Source: Actinomycetota bacterium
Lineage (GTDB): Bacteria > Actinomycetota > Thermoleophilia > UBA2241
DNA length: 32,536 nucleotides
NCBI GenBank assembly: GCA_026392275.1
Contig: JAPLCM010000102.1
Span: 1 to 32,536 of the forward strand
Direction of reading: 5' to 3'
The notes under the pieces were generated by a model, which was not told the DNA's origin, made no database searches, and was given only the letters and a program-made list of their open reading frames with translations. Below are positions 8,319-15,260 of this stretch, piece by piece. The position numbers and the translations under genes were made by a program. Position 1 is the stretch's first letter. Every line of letters begins with the position of its first letter.

Positions 8319-8450
8319 GTGGCCACCTCCATCCTCTACTTCGGCGGGAATCTCGACATCCTCAGGCGCTACGTTGCTGACGAGTCTGTCGACCCAGTCC
8401 CACAGAACCCGCGCCTCCGAGGCCACGTCAGCCGCCGAGAGGCGCCCTGA
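8319..8450 (+). pseudogene. Truncated head of a site-specific DNA methylase
   Basis: A 43-codon frame from GTG 8319 begins TSILYFGGNLDILRRYVADE and continues SVDP. This closely resembles the start of type III/N4-N6 DNA methylases, which read YxGDNLDILRRYxxDESVDLIYLDPPF. The catalytic DPPF block and everything after it are missing: the frame diverges after the Val-Asp and stops at 8448-8450. The TGA and the following GG form a TGAGG motif that serves as ribosome binding site for the restriction-modification gene at 8456. It is probably a deletion scar left by replacement of one modification gene by another. It is too short to be an enzyme. Confidence 0.6.
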
Positions 8451-8455
8451 GGCCC

Positions 8456-11239
8456 GTGAGCGGCCAACTCTCGCCCGCCTCGTTCGCCGGCAAGTGGGAC
8501 GGCAACTCGCGCAGCGAAAGCGCCGCCTCCCAAGAGCACTTCATCGACCTCTGTCGCATGCTCGGCGTGCCGACTCCCAACGAAGCCGACCCCACCGGCG
8601 ATGAGTACGCCTTCGAGAAGGGCGCTGAGAAGATCGATGGCAGAGACGGCTTCGCCGACGTCTGGAAGCGAGGCCACTTCGCCTGGGAGTACAAGGGCAA
8701 GCACAAGGACCTGAAGGCCGCCTACGCACAGCTGCTGCAGTACCGCGAGGCGCTCGACAACCCGCCTCTACTGGTCGTCTGTGATCTCGACCGCTTCGAG
8801 GTCCACACGAACTTCACGAATACCCCGGCGATTGTCCACGCCTTCGACCTCGAACGTCTACGCTCCGACCCTGAGGAGCCGTTGCGCCTCATGCGCGCCG
8901 TGATGCAGCATCCTGAGGAGTTGAGACCCGGGACGACACGCGATGAGCTCACGGCCGAGGCGGCGAACCAATTCGCCTCTCTCGCCGAGCGCCTGCGGGC
9001 CCGCGGGCACGAGCCCCACGAGGTAGCCCACTTTCTCAACAAGCTGCTCTTTTGCATGTTTGCCGAGGATGCGGGCCTGCTGCCGGCCGAGCTTCTCGAA
9101 CGGCTCGCCGCAGCGGCACGAAGTGACCCCTCCGTGTTCAGCGAAGGCCTCGCTGAGCTGTTCGCGACGATGTCCGGCCAGGGTGGCCGCTTCGGCTTCG
9201 AACATATTGACTGGTTCAACGGCGGCCTCTTCGACGGCGGCGCCGTACTGCCGCTCGGCGGCGACGAGATCGCCCTCGTCGAGCGGGTCTCGCGGCTCGA
9301 CTGGTCGCAGGTCGAGCCGGCCATCTTCGGCACCCTCTTCGAGCGTGGCCTCGACCCCAGCAAGCGCAGTCAGCTCGGCGCCCACTACACCGACCGCGCT
9401 TCAATCATGCGGCTGATCGAGCCGGTGCTGCTCGCGCCCCTGCGCCGCGACCTCGAGGAGACCAAGGCACAAGTCGAGACGTTGCTCGCGGAGGATAGGA
9501 AGATCACTGTCCGTACGCCTGTGGAGAGGAACCCACTGGGGGTCTATGGCGGATTCCTCGAGCGCCTCCGAGGGGTGCGCGTGCTTGACCCCGCCTGCGG
9601 CTCGGGCAACTTCCTCTACCTGGCGCTGCTGGCGCTCAAGGACCTCGAGCATGAGGCCAACCTCTGGGCGTCCACAGCGTTGAAGATCCCGATCAAGTTC
9701 CCTGAGGTCGGTCCACAGGCGGTGCTCGGCATCGAGACAAACGCCTACGCCGCCGAGCTTGCCCGCGTCGTCATCTGGATCGGCGAGATCCAGTGGATGC
9801 TCGCCCACGGCTTCGCCTACCAGCGTGACCCCATTCTCAAGCCCCTCGAGACCATCGAGCAGCGCGACGCGCTCCTCGACCTGAGCGCTGCCGTGCAACC
9901 CATCGAGTCGCTCTGGCCGAGTGCGACCGTGATCATCGGTAACCCGCCGTTCATCGGCGGTAAGTTGCTGCGCGCCAACCTCGGCGACGACTACGTCGAG
10001 GCGCTGTTCGCCGTCTATGATGGCCGCGTGCCGCGCGAGGCCGACTTCGTCTGCTACTGGCACGAGAAGGCGCGCGCCATGGTCGAGGCGGGCCAGGTCT
10101 CACGGGTGGGGCTCCTCGCCACGCAGGGCATCCGCGGCGGCGCCAACCGCCGCATCCTCGAACGGATCAAGAAGAGCGGCGACATCTTCCTGGCTTGGGC
10201 CGATGAGCCCTGGGTGCTCGATGGTGCCGCCGTGCACATCTCGTTCGTTGGCTTCGATGACGGCACCGAGCGGGAGCGCTATCTCGACGGTGAGCGCGTC
10301 ACTTCAATCAACGCCAACCTCACGACCGGCATCGACCTGACGGTGGTCAAGCGCTTGCCCGAGAACCGCGGCATCGCCTTCATGGGCGATACGAAGGGCG
10401 GCGCCTTCGACGTCTCGGCCGAGATCGCCGAGCAACTGCTGGCCATGCCCAACCCGGACGGGCGCAGCAACGCCGACGTTGTGCGTCCCTGGGTCAACGG
10501 ACTCGACGTGACCCGCCGTCCGCGCGGCGTGTGGATCATCGACTTCGGCACCGACATGTCGATGCACGAGGCGGCGCTCTACGAGGGCCCCTTCGAGTAC
10601 GTGCGCGAACATGTGATGCCGACCAGGATCACGAACAAGCGTGCCGCGTACGCGGAGCGCTGGTGGCTGCACGTCGAGCCGCGAACGGAGATGCGCAAGG
10701 CCCTCGCTGGCCTCGACCGGTTCGTCGGCACGCCCCGCGTCACCAAGCACCGATTGTTCGCCTGGCTGCCGCTGGCGACCCTGCCGGATAGTCAGATCAT
10801 CGTCTTCGCTCGGGACGATGAATACTTCTTCGGGCTGCTGCATTCGCGTCCACACGAGCTGTGGGCGAGGGGCCTCGGCACCCAGTTGCGCGAGGTCGAA
10901 TCCGGTTTCCGCTATACGCCGACCTCGACCTTCGAGACGTTCCCGTTTCCCGCCGATCCGCCGGCCGACGCCGTTCGCGAGGTGGAGGAGGCAGCCCAGC
11001 AGCTCAACGCTCTGCGCGTTGGCTGGCAGGATCCGCCCGGAGCGTCACCCGGCGAGCTTGCGAAACGCACGCTCACCAACCTCTACAACTCGCCGCCCAC
11101 CTGGCTCTTGCAGGCGCATGAGCGGCTCGACGGCGCTGTCCACGCTGCCTACGGCTGGCCGTACCCCCTGGATGATGACGATGTCATTGCCCGCCTACTC
11201 GAGATCAACCTCACGCGAGGCATGCTTACCGAAGGCTGA
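8456..11239 (+). CDS. Type IIL restriction-modification enzyme (MmeI-like, single chain)
   Basis: A 927-residue protein combining nuclease, N6-adenine methyltransferase and target recognition. The N-terminus has D68-x9-E78-Y-K80, the same spacing as the D-x9-ExK nuclease motif of MmeI. A helical linker follows, then QLGAHYTD (motif X, about 306-313), DPACGSGNF (378-386, SAM-binding motif I) and NPPF (496-499, catalytic motif IV). The C-terminal third, with RYTPTSTFETFPFP, matches the target-recognition and tail regions of this family. One protein can both methylate and cut its site, so no separate partner is needed. The GTG start has TGAGG upstream. BREX PglX and DISARM DrmMI are related methylases, but no other genes of those systems are present. 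Confidence 0.88.
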   Translation: MSGQLSPASFAGKWDGNSRSESAASQEHFIDLCRMLGVPTPNEADPTGDEYAFEKGAEKIDGRDGFADVWKRGHFAWEYKGKHKDLKAAYAQLLQYREALDNPPLLVVCDLDRFEVHTNFTNTPAIVHAFDLERLRSDPEEPLRLMRAVMQHPEELRPGTTRDELTAEAANQFASLAERLRARGHEPHEVAHFLNKLLFCMFAEDAGLLPAELLERLAAAARSDPSVFSEGLAELFATMSGQGGRFGFEHIDWFNGGLFDGGAVLPLGGDEIALVERVSRLDWSQVEPAIFGTLFERGLDPSKRSQLGAHYTDRASIMRLIEPVLLAPLRRDLEETKAQVETLLAEDRKITVRTPVERNPLGVYGGFLERLRGVRVLDPACGSGNFLYLALLALKDLEHEANLWASTALKIPIKFPEVGPQAVLGIETNAYAAELARVVIWIGEIQWMLAHGFAYQRDPILKPLETIEQRDALLDLSAAVQPIESLWPSATVIIGNPPFIGGKLLRANLGDDYVEALFAVYDGRVPREADFVCYWHEKARAMVEAGQVSRVGLLATQGIRGGANRRILERIKKSGDIFLAWADEPWVLDGAAVHISFVGFDDGTERERYLDGERVTSINANLTTGIDLTVVKRLPENRGIAFMGDTKGGAFDVSAEIAEQLLAMPNPDGRSNADVVRPWVNGLDVTRRPRGVWIIDFGTDMSMHEAALYEGPFEYVREHVMPTRITNKRAAYAERWWLHVEPRTEMRKALAGLDRFVGTPRVTKHRLFAWLPLATLPDSQIIVFARDDEYFFGLLHSRPHELWARGLGTQLREVESGFRYTPTSTFETFPFPADPPADAVREVEEAAQQLNALRVGWQDPPGASPGELAKRTLTNLYNSPPTWLLQAHERLDGAVHAAYGWPYPLDDDDVIARLLEINLTRGMLTEG

Positions 11240-11414
11240 ATGCGGACATCGCGGGTTTGGTGCGCGTTGGCTCCGCGGTCGTTCAGTCTCGATTCGGGGG
11301 CGGCGCATGATTGGCTGTCATCCTATGGGTGGCAAGATCCAGCAGCAGTTGGGAGCTGCCATGGTGGTAGCATCCGGACGATGACCGCCGAAGGCCCCGA
11401 GGCTGCCTTGGCGA

Positions 11415-11469
11415 TTGACACCGGGGCTGACGTCTGGAAGGATGGTGGCTGGTTAACGCTCGAGTTAAC
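11415..11469 (+). promoter_or_regulatory. Putative promoter and operator of the TAC module
   Basis: Within the 236-base gap before the toxin gene, TTGACA (11415-11420) is followed after 17 bases by a weak -10, AAGGAT (11438-11443). Just downstream, GTTAAC occurs twice (11452-11457 and 11464-11469) around GCTCGA, an AT-rich inverted repeat that stands out against the GC-rich background. It lies seven bases before the toxin TTG, where an antitoxin-type repressor would be expected to bind. The rest of the gap shows no gene. Confidence 0.4.
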
Positions 11470-11475
11470 TACCGG

Positions 11476-11859
11476 TTGTACCGACTCAGTCAGGGAGAGT
11501 GGCCCGTCCTCGCCATCAGAGATGACCGTGGCCAGTGTCCGGTGCTGCAGGTTCTTCAGGGCGTGGATGGAGCCGAGGAAGAGAAGATGTGGGCGCGTTT
11601 CGACTTGACGGCGGAAAACGGCACTCGCACCAACCCGGAGCACTTCAAGCCCATCCACCGCAAGCGGGGTGCCTACGAGTTCAAGACCAAGCACCTGCGT
11701 GTGTTCTGCTTCAAGGATGGGAAGACCGTCGTCTGCACCCACGCAATGATGAAGAGCCAAGTGAAGAACTACGCACAAGAAGAGAGAAGAGTGCTGGCTG
11801 CAAGAGATGCGTACAGAGCCAGCCCACAGAAGGAAATCGTCGACTACGAGGAGATGTGA
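11476..11859 (+). CDS. RelE/HigB-like toxin of a TAC module
   Basis: A 127-residue protein starting at TTG. The segment from NPEHFKPIHRKRGAYEFKTK to LRVFCFKDGKTVVCTHAMMK resembles the HigB/Gp49-like (DUF891) branch of the RelE/ParE superfamily: a positively charged beta-sheet, then a C-terminal helix ending in QVKNYAQEERRVLAARDAY. Such toxins cleave mRNA at the ribosome. No initiation codon better than TTG 11476 exists between it and the in-frame stop at 11428-11430, and the ribosome binding site is weak, which fits low toxin expression. The stop overlaps the antitoxin start (TGATG). The toxin-first order and the downstream SecB-like gene match mycobacterial higB-higA-secB modules. Activity is inferred. 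Confidence 0.75.
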   Translation: MYRLSQGEWPVLAIRDDRGQCPVLQVLQGVDGAEEEKMWARFDLTAENGTRTNPEHFKPIHRKRGAYEFKTKHLRVFCFKDGKTVVCTHAMMKSQVKNYAQEERRVLAARDAYRASPQKEIVDYEEM

Positions 11860-12356
11860 TGTCGACACGAGCGATCGCTCGCTATTCGGACGATCCCCTT
11901 GCTCATCAGACCTACTGGCACGAACGCGCGATGCTGCAGTTCACAGAGGAACTGCACCACATGATGAGCGACCGCGGCATGACGCGAAAGCAGCTTGCCG
12001 ACACCCTCGGCACTTCGAAGGCCTATGTCACTCGCGTGCTGCGGGGTGACGCCAACTTCACCCTCGCCACCATGGTCCGGCTGGCCAGCGCGCTGGGCGC
12101 AGAGTTGCGAACGCACATGGCCCCGACTGGGACCATCACGACCTGGTACGACGCTCCGACGCTGCGGACTTGGTCCTCGGAGGGAGGGCAGCGTGTGACC
12201 GGTGCGACGCTCCAGGTCAGTGTCCATCAGCCCACGCTGCAGGTCTGCGAACCGTTTGGCGCCGGCTCTCATGGGCGTGAGTACGAAAGGGAATTCGATG
12301 TCCGACGTGGAGCGGGATCAGAAGGCGACGTTCATGCAACCTCCACTGCAGCTTGA
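11859..12356 (+). CDS. HigA-like XRE antitoxin with C-terminal extension
   Basis: A 165-residue protein. Residues about 38-85 form a helix-turn-helix (MTRKQLADTLGTSKAYVTRV...TLATMVRLASALGAEL), the usual DNA-binding and antitoxin core. About 80 residues follow the HTH, including TTWYDAPTLRTW. In toxin-antitoxin-chaperone systems a C-terminal extension of this kind (chaperone addiction region) makes the antitoxin unstable unless the SecB-like partner binds it. The gene overlaps the toxin by one base and the chaperone gene by 59 bases, so the last residues share DNA with the chaperone start. It probably also represses its own operon. The role of the extension is inferred from gene order and length. 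Confidence 0.75.
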   Translation: MSTRAIARYSDDPLAHQTYWHERAMLQFTEELHHMMSDRGMTRKQLADTLGTSKAYVTRVLRGDANFTLATMVRLASALGAELRTHMAPTGTITTWYDAPTLRTWSSEGGQRVTGATLQVSVHQPTLQVCEPFGAGSHGREYEREFDVRRGAGSEGDVHATSTAA

Positions 12357-12792
12357 GGAATCCTTCTACGATCGCGTAGAGATCGAGGCGCTCAAGGACT
12401 ATCAGCGACAGGAATACGAGTCCGAGAAGCCCGAGCTGCTCGAAGTCGAGGTTAACCTTGCCAGTCTTGAAGCGGGTCCCGACAAGTGGGAAGTGCGGCT
12501 GGACGTGCGTCTCGAGCCCGACGAGGGCATGCCTCTGCCCCCGTACAGGGTTGAGCTGCGGGCATTCGGCCACTTCCGCGTTCCCGATGGCAGCGAAGAC
12601 GCGGACACGGCGAGAATGGTGGCTGTGAATGGAGCTTCCATTCTCTTTTCATCTATGCGTGAGTACCTGATGCTGGTTACCAGCCGAGGGCCATGGGGGC
12701 CCGTGACGCTGCCCACAATCTCGTTCGCCGGCCTTGAAGTTGAGGAACGCAACATCGAGCCTGCTGCTGTCCAAGAAGGCGAGGGCGACTAG
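12298..12792 (+). CDS. SecB-like chaperone of a TAC module
   Basis: A 164-residue SecB-fold protein. The central strands VNLASLEAGPDKWEVRLDV and PPYRVELRAFGHFRV correspond to the paired beta-strands of SecB. The helix NGASILFSSMREYLMLVTSR leading into GPWGPVTLPTISF matches the SecB signature, a helix that ends in an L-T-x-R-GP segment followed by LP-x-x-x-F. The ATG at 12298 is preceded by AAAGGGA. An in-frame GTG at 12202 would add 32 unrelated residues and was not chosen. General secretion SecB is largely confined to Proteobacteria; solitary SecB-like genes behind higBA pairs in Actinomycetota are dedicated antitoxin chaperones. A terminator follows 36 bases later, closing the three-gene unit. 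Confidence 0.8.
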   Translation: MSDVERDQKATFMQPPLQLEESFYDRVEIEALKDYQRQEYESEKPELLEVEVNLASLEAGPDKWEVRLDVRLEPDEGMPLPPYRVELRAFGHFRVPDGSEDADTARMVAVNGASILFSSMREYLMLVTSRGPWGPVTLPTISFAGLEVEERNIEPAAVQEGEGD

Positions 12793-12827
12793 CGGGGTCG
12801 TCAGGATCCAGACCTGACCCTGCGTTG

Positions 12828-12868
12828 CCGAGAGGGCCCCGGCAGAAACCGGGCCCCTCTCGGGTTTT
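12828..12868 (+). terminator. Intrinsic terminator of the TAC operon
   Basis: Arms 12828-12842 and 12849-12863 pair over 15 bases with a single mismatch, around a six-base loop, and are followed by GTTTTC. It lies 36 bases after the chaperone stop. The rest of the gap to 13069 shows no gene. Confidence 0.8.
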
Positions 12869-13564
12869 CGTCTGCCTGGACTGTGTCCAGAGCCGCCCGC
12901 GGGTGTCGATCAGAGGCGCAGCACGTGGGGGACGAGCTTGGGACTGCCGATCATGCGCGGCCTCAGGATTGAGGCTGAACAGGGCACGTGGCCAACGTGC
13001 CACCAAATAGTGACGGTGCCCCGACGGGCGTCGTCGACGCCGACAGTCACCTGGAGTAGGCTTCAAGCATGGAGGAGAAGCCGCCCACTGGCGCCAATCC
13101 ACCAGGCGCAGATGAGACAGAATTCTTCGTCGGCACACCGCTCGAGATCGTGGGCCTGGAGTCCGCGCTCTCAATGGAGCCGAGGAAGGGTGTGGCAATC
13201 CTCCACTCCTCAATCTCTCCGCCACGTCGCAAAGTGGCCTCCGCGCGGTGGCTTCTTCGACAACTCCAGGAGCACAAGTCCAGCGAGGCGCCGGCTCTGA
13301 TGTTCCTGGAGTGCTTTGTCACCACCCTCCGTTCGGCGACGTTTGCCTTGCAGAAGATGGGGTCAACGACCAAGGGCTTTCGCGCCTGGTACGAAGTGAA
13401 GCGGAAGGAAATGCAGGCGGATCCTAAGTTGCGGTGGCTGGTCAAAATGAGAAACGCCGCGGAGAAGGAGGGCCTCGTCCTGGCTGAGTACGGTCCTGTT
13501 GTGGTCGTCCGTCTGCACAGGAATGGGATGCGCGACGCGGTGGCCCAGGACCCAACTTTCAAGA

Positions 13565-13572
13565 TTGCCGGA
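13565..13572. repeat. Target-site duplication, left copy
   Basis: TTGCCGGA, repeated exactly at 15037-15044 immediately outside the other IS end. Eight bases is the normal duplication length for IS256-family elements. Confidence 0.85.
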
Positions 13573-13601
13573 GGCCGCGCCCCGTCAAGTGGTGTACGAG
13601 T
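13573..13601. repeat. Left terminal inverted repeat of the IS
   Basis: Begins GGCCGCGCCCC and ends GTGGTGTACGAGT. The last 13 bases are identical to the inverted copy at the right end. Confidence 0.8.
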
Positions 13602-13634
13602 TTGACCGCAGGGTCATCCTCGCTGCGTGACGCT

Positions 13635-14861
13635 CTACGCTGCGATCATCGCCACCTCCAGGACGGGCTCTGCGGCGCCCGGGGTGAGCGTCTTGGCGAT
13701 GGCCTCGAGGCTCATGTAGCGCCTTCCTGAGTCGGCCCACTCGTCATTCTGCTCGGCCAGCACGGCGCCCACGAGGCGCAGGGCCGCGGCGCGGTTGGGG
13801 AAGATGCCGACCACGTCCGTGCGCCGGCGGATCTCGCGGTTCAGGCGCTCCAGGGGGTTGTTGCTCCAGACCTGACGCCAGACCTCCTTGGGCACCGCCG
13901 TGAAGGCGAGCACGTCGGGGCCCGCCTCCTCGAGCAGTTCGGCGGCGGCTGCGAAGCGCTCCTCGAGCTGGGCGACGACGCGTCCGTGCTGCTCGTGCAC
14001 CTGCGCGGCCTCGGGCTGCGCGAAGATCGAGCGCACCAGGGTGGCGACGAACGGCTGCGCGCTCCGCGGCACGCGGGTCAGCAGGTTGCGCATGAAGTGC
14101 GTGCGGCATCTCTGCCAGCTCGTCCCGGGCAGGGTCGCGGCGATGGCGTCGGTGAGGCCCTGATGGGCGTCGCTGGTCACGAGCACGACCCCCGAGAGGC
14201 CGCGCGCCACGAGGCCGCGCAGGAAGGCCGTCCAGCCGGCGCCGTCCTCGCTGGTGATCAGCTCGAGGCCGAGGCTCTCACGGCGCCCATCGGCGGTGAC
14301 GCCCACGGCGTGCACGCAGGCGACGGAAGCGATGCGCCCGCCTTCTCTGGCCTTGACCACGAGGGCGTCGAGGGCAAGGAACGGGTAGGCGCCCGAGAGC
14401 GGCCGGCTGCGGTAGGCCGCCACGACCTCGTCGAGCGAAGCGACGAGGCGGCTGACCTCGCTCTTGGAGATGCCCTCGATGCCCAGGGTGCGCACCAGCT
14501 TGTCGACGCGCCGCGTACTGACCCCCGCCAGGTAGGCGTCGGCGATCGCCGCCACGAGGGCCTGCTCTGAGCGCTTGCGCGGCGCCAGCAGCCAGTCGGG
14601 GAAGTAGGAGCCGCTGCGCAGCTTGGGCAGGGCCAGATCGATCGTCCCGGTGCGCGTGTCCCAGGCGCGCTCGCGGTAGCCGTTGCGGCGGTTGACGCGC
14701 TGCGGGTGGCGTTCGCCGTGGGCGGCGCCGCAGAGGGCGTCGACCTCGGCGTCCATGAGCGCCTCGGCCATGCGCTTCACCATCGTGCGCAGCAGATCCA
14801 CGTCGCCCTCTTCGATGAGCTTGCGCATCTCTTCCAGACCGTTCATCGTGACCTCGACCAT
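13635..14861 (-). CDS. IS256-family (Mutator-like) transposase
   Basis: A complete 408-residue DDE transposase. Visible landmarks: RRNGYRERAWDTRTGTIDL near the N-terminus, D165 in FLALDALVVK, D231 in VTSDAHQGL, the RCRTHFMRN motif (251-259), and E338 in SNNPLERLNREIRRR. This D-D-E set with the C/H motif is diagnostic for the family. AAGGGAG precedes the ATG. It is transcribed towards the left IS end, opposite to the interrupted host gene. No frameshift or internal stop is present, so it may be active. Confidence 0.95.
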   Translation of the reverse strand: MVEVTMNGLEEMRKLIEEGDVDLLRTMVKRMAEALMDAEVDALCGAAHGERHPQRVNRRNGYRERAWDTRTGTIDLALPKLRSGSYFPDWLLAPRKRSEQALVAAIADAYLAGVSTRRVDKLVRTLGIEGISKSEVSRLVASLDEVVAAYRSRPLSGAYPFLALDALVVKAREGGRIASVACVHAVGVTADGRRESLGLELITSEDGAGWTAFLRGLVARGLSGVVLVTSDAHQGLTDAIAATLPGTSWQRCRTHFMRNLLTRVPRSAQPFVATLVRSIFAQPEAAQVHEQHGRVVAQLEERFAAAAELLEEAGPDVLAFTAVPKEVWRQVWSNNPLERLNREIRRRTDVVGIFPNRAAALRLVGAVLAEQNDEWADSGRRYMSLEAIAKTLTPGAAEPVLEVAMIAA

Positions 14862-14940
14862 CGGGTGTCTCCCTTCAATGTCTTTGGACGGACTTGAAGA
14901 GGATGACCCCGGTGGTCGCTTGCTGCCAACCGGGCCGCCG

Positions 14941-14991
14941 CGCCGGCGCTTGGGGCTGCTCGCCTACGGCTCGCAGCCCCAAGCGCCGGCG
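14941..14991. repeat. Perfect 19-bp inverted repeat inside the IS
   Basis: Arms 14941-14959 and 14973-14991 are perfect complements around a 13-base loop, between the transposase start and the right IS end. It could block read-through transcription from outside, or fold over the transposase leader. Confidence 0.85.
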
Positions 14992-15007
14992 ACCCCACTC
15001 TCAACTC

Positions 15008-15036
15008 ACTCGTACACCACGTGCTGGGACGCTAAC
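15008..15036. repeat. Right terminal inverted repeat of the IS
   Basis: Inverted partner of 13573-13601 with 22 of 29 matching positions. The exact 8-bp target duplication begins at 15037. Confidence 0.8.
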
Positions 15037-15260
15037 TTGCCGGATACGACTCCTCCAACCTTCTCGGTGACTTGGAGTCTGGATTGGCGAAAGTGTCTGA
15101 AGTCGTGGAGGAGGCTCACGCCACATTCTTCGAAGGCTGCAGGCCCAAGAACGTTCAGCCCTCTATGGCGTACATGCGGGAGAAGGCAGATGGCTCTTGG
15201 GAGCCCATCCAAATAGAAGTGGACTGGAGGCTCGTCCCCTTTGCTGACGGCGACCAGTAG
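15037..15260 (+). pseudogene. Unknown protein, 3' part, beyond IS256-family element
   Basis: The first eight bases are the second copy of the target duplication TTGCCGGA. From 15045 the frame reads YDSSNLLGDLESGLAKVSEV, then a charged helix, and ends ...VDWRLVPFADGDQ at 15260. Excising the IS and one target copy joins codon GGA (13570-13572) directly to TAC (15045-15047) in the same frame, giving a 239-residue protein with no internal stop. The fragment alone has only a poor TTG start (15072) and is unlikely to be expressed. Confidence 0.6.

Larger units (their letters stand above)
13069..13605 (+). pseudogene. Unknown protein, 5' part, interrupted by IS256-family element
   Basis: As it stands the frame gives 178 residues, but only the first 168 (to 13572) belong to the original gene; the last ten are read from the IS end. 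Features include a mostly charged N-terminus, a helical segment ARWLLRQLQEH...FLECFVTTLRSATFALQKMG, then KGFRAWYEVKRKEMQADPKL and a VKMRNAAEKEG motif. This pattern (a helix, an aromatic WY pair, then an RN motif) resembles HEPN-like hypothetical proteins of unknown function, and no histidine follows the RN. Joining it to 15045-15260 restores 239 residues. It lies between the TAC operon and the island end; its original role is unknown. Confidence 0.6.
13573..15036 (-). mobile_element. IS256-family insertion sequence (1464 bp)
   Basis: Bounded by imperfect terminal inverted repeats (13573-13601 and 15008-15036; 22 of 29 positions match, the inner 13 perfectly) and flanked by an exact 8-bp target duplication. 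It contains one full-length transposase and a large internal hairpin. Intact ends, duplication and reading frame indicate a recent insertion. Confidence 0.9.

Noticed and set aside
8226-8426. Minus-strand reading over the tRNA with a VKDSNLRPWD end
   Set aside because: This peptide and similar ones are well-known artefacts of translating the antisense of a tRNA gene; there is no supporting start or homology.
8456-11239. BREX PglX or DISARM methylase
   Set aside because: The D-x9-ExK nuclease motif and lack of any other BREX or DISARM gene favour a stand-alone type IIL enzyme.
11240-11608. Possible plus-strand gene after the restriction enzyme
   Set aside because: It overlaps the toxin start in a different frame, has no recognisable domain and no clear ribosome binding site.
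12202-12297. Longer N-terminus for the SecB-like chaperone from GTG 12202
   Set aside because: The extra residues are Ser/Arg-rich without similarity to SecB and the ATG at 12298 has a better ribosome site.
13589-15020. IS boundaries at the perfect 13-bp inverted repeats only
   Set aside because: No target duplication flanks these positions; extending to the 29-bp imperfect repeats reveals an exact 8-bp duplication and restores a reading frame.
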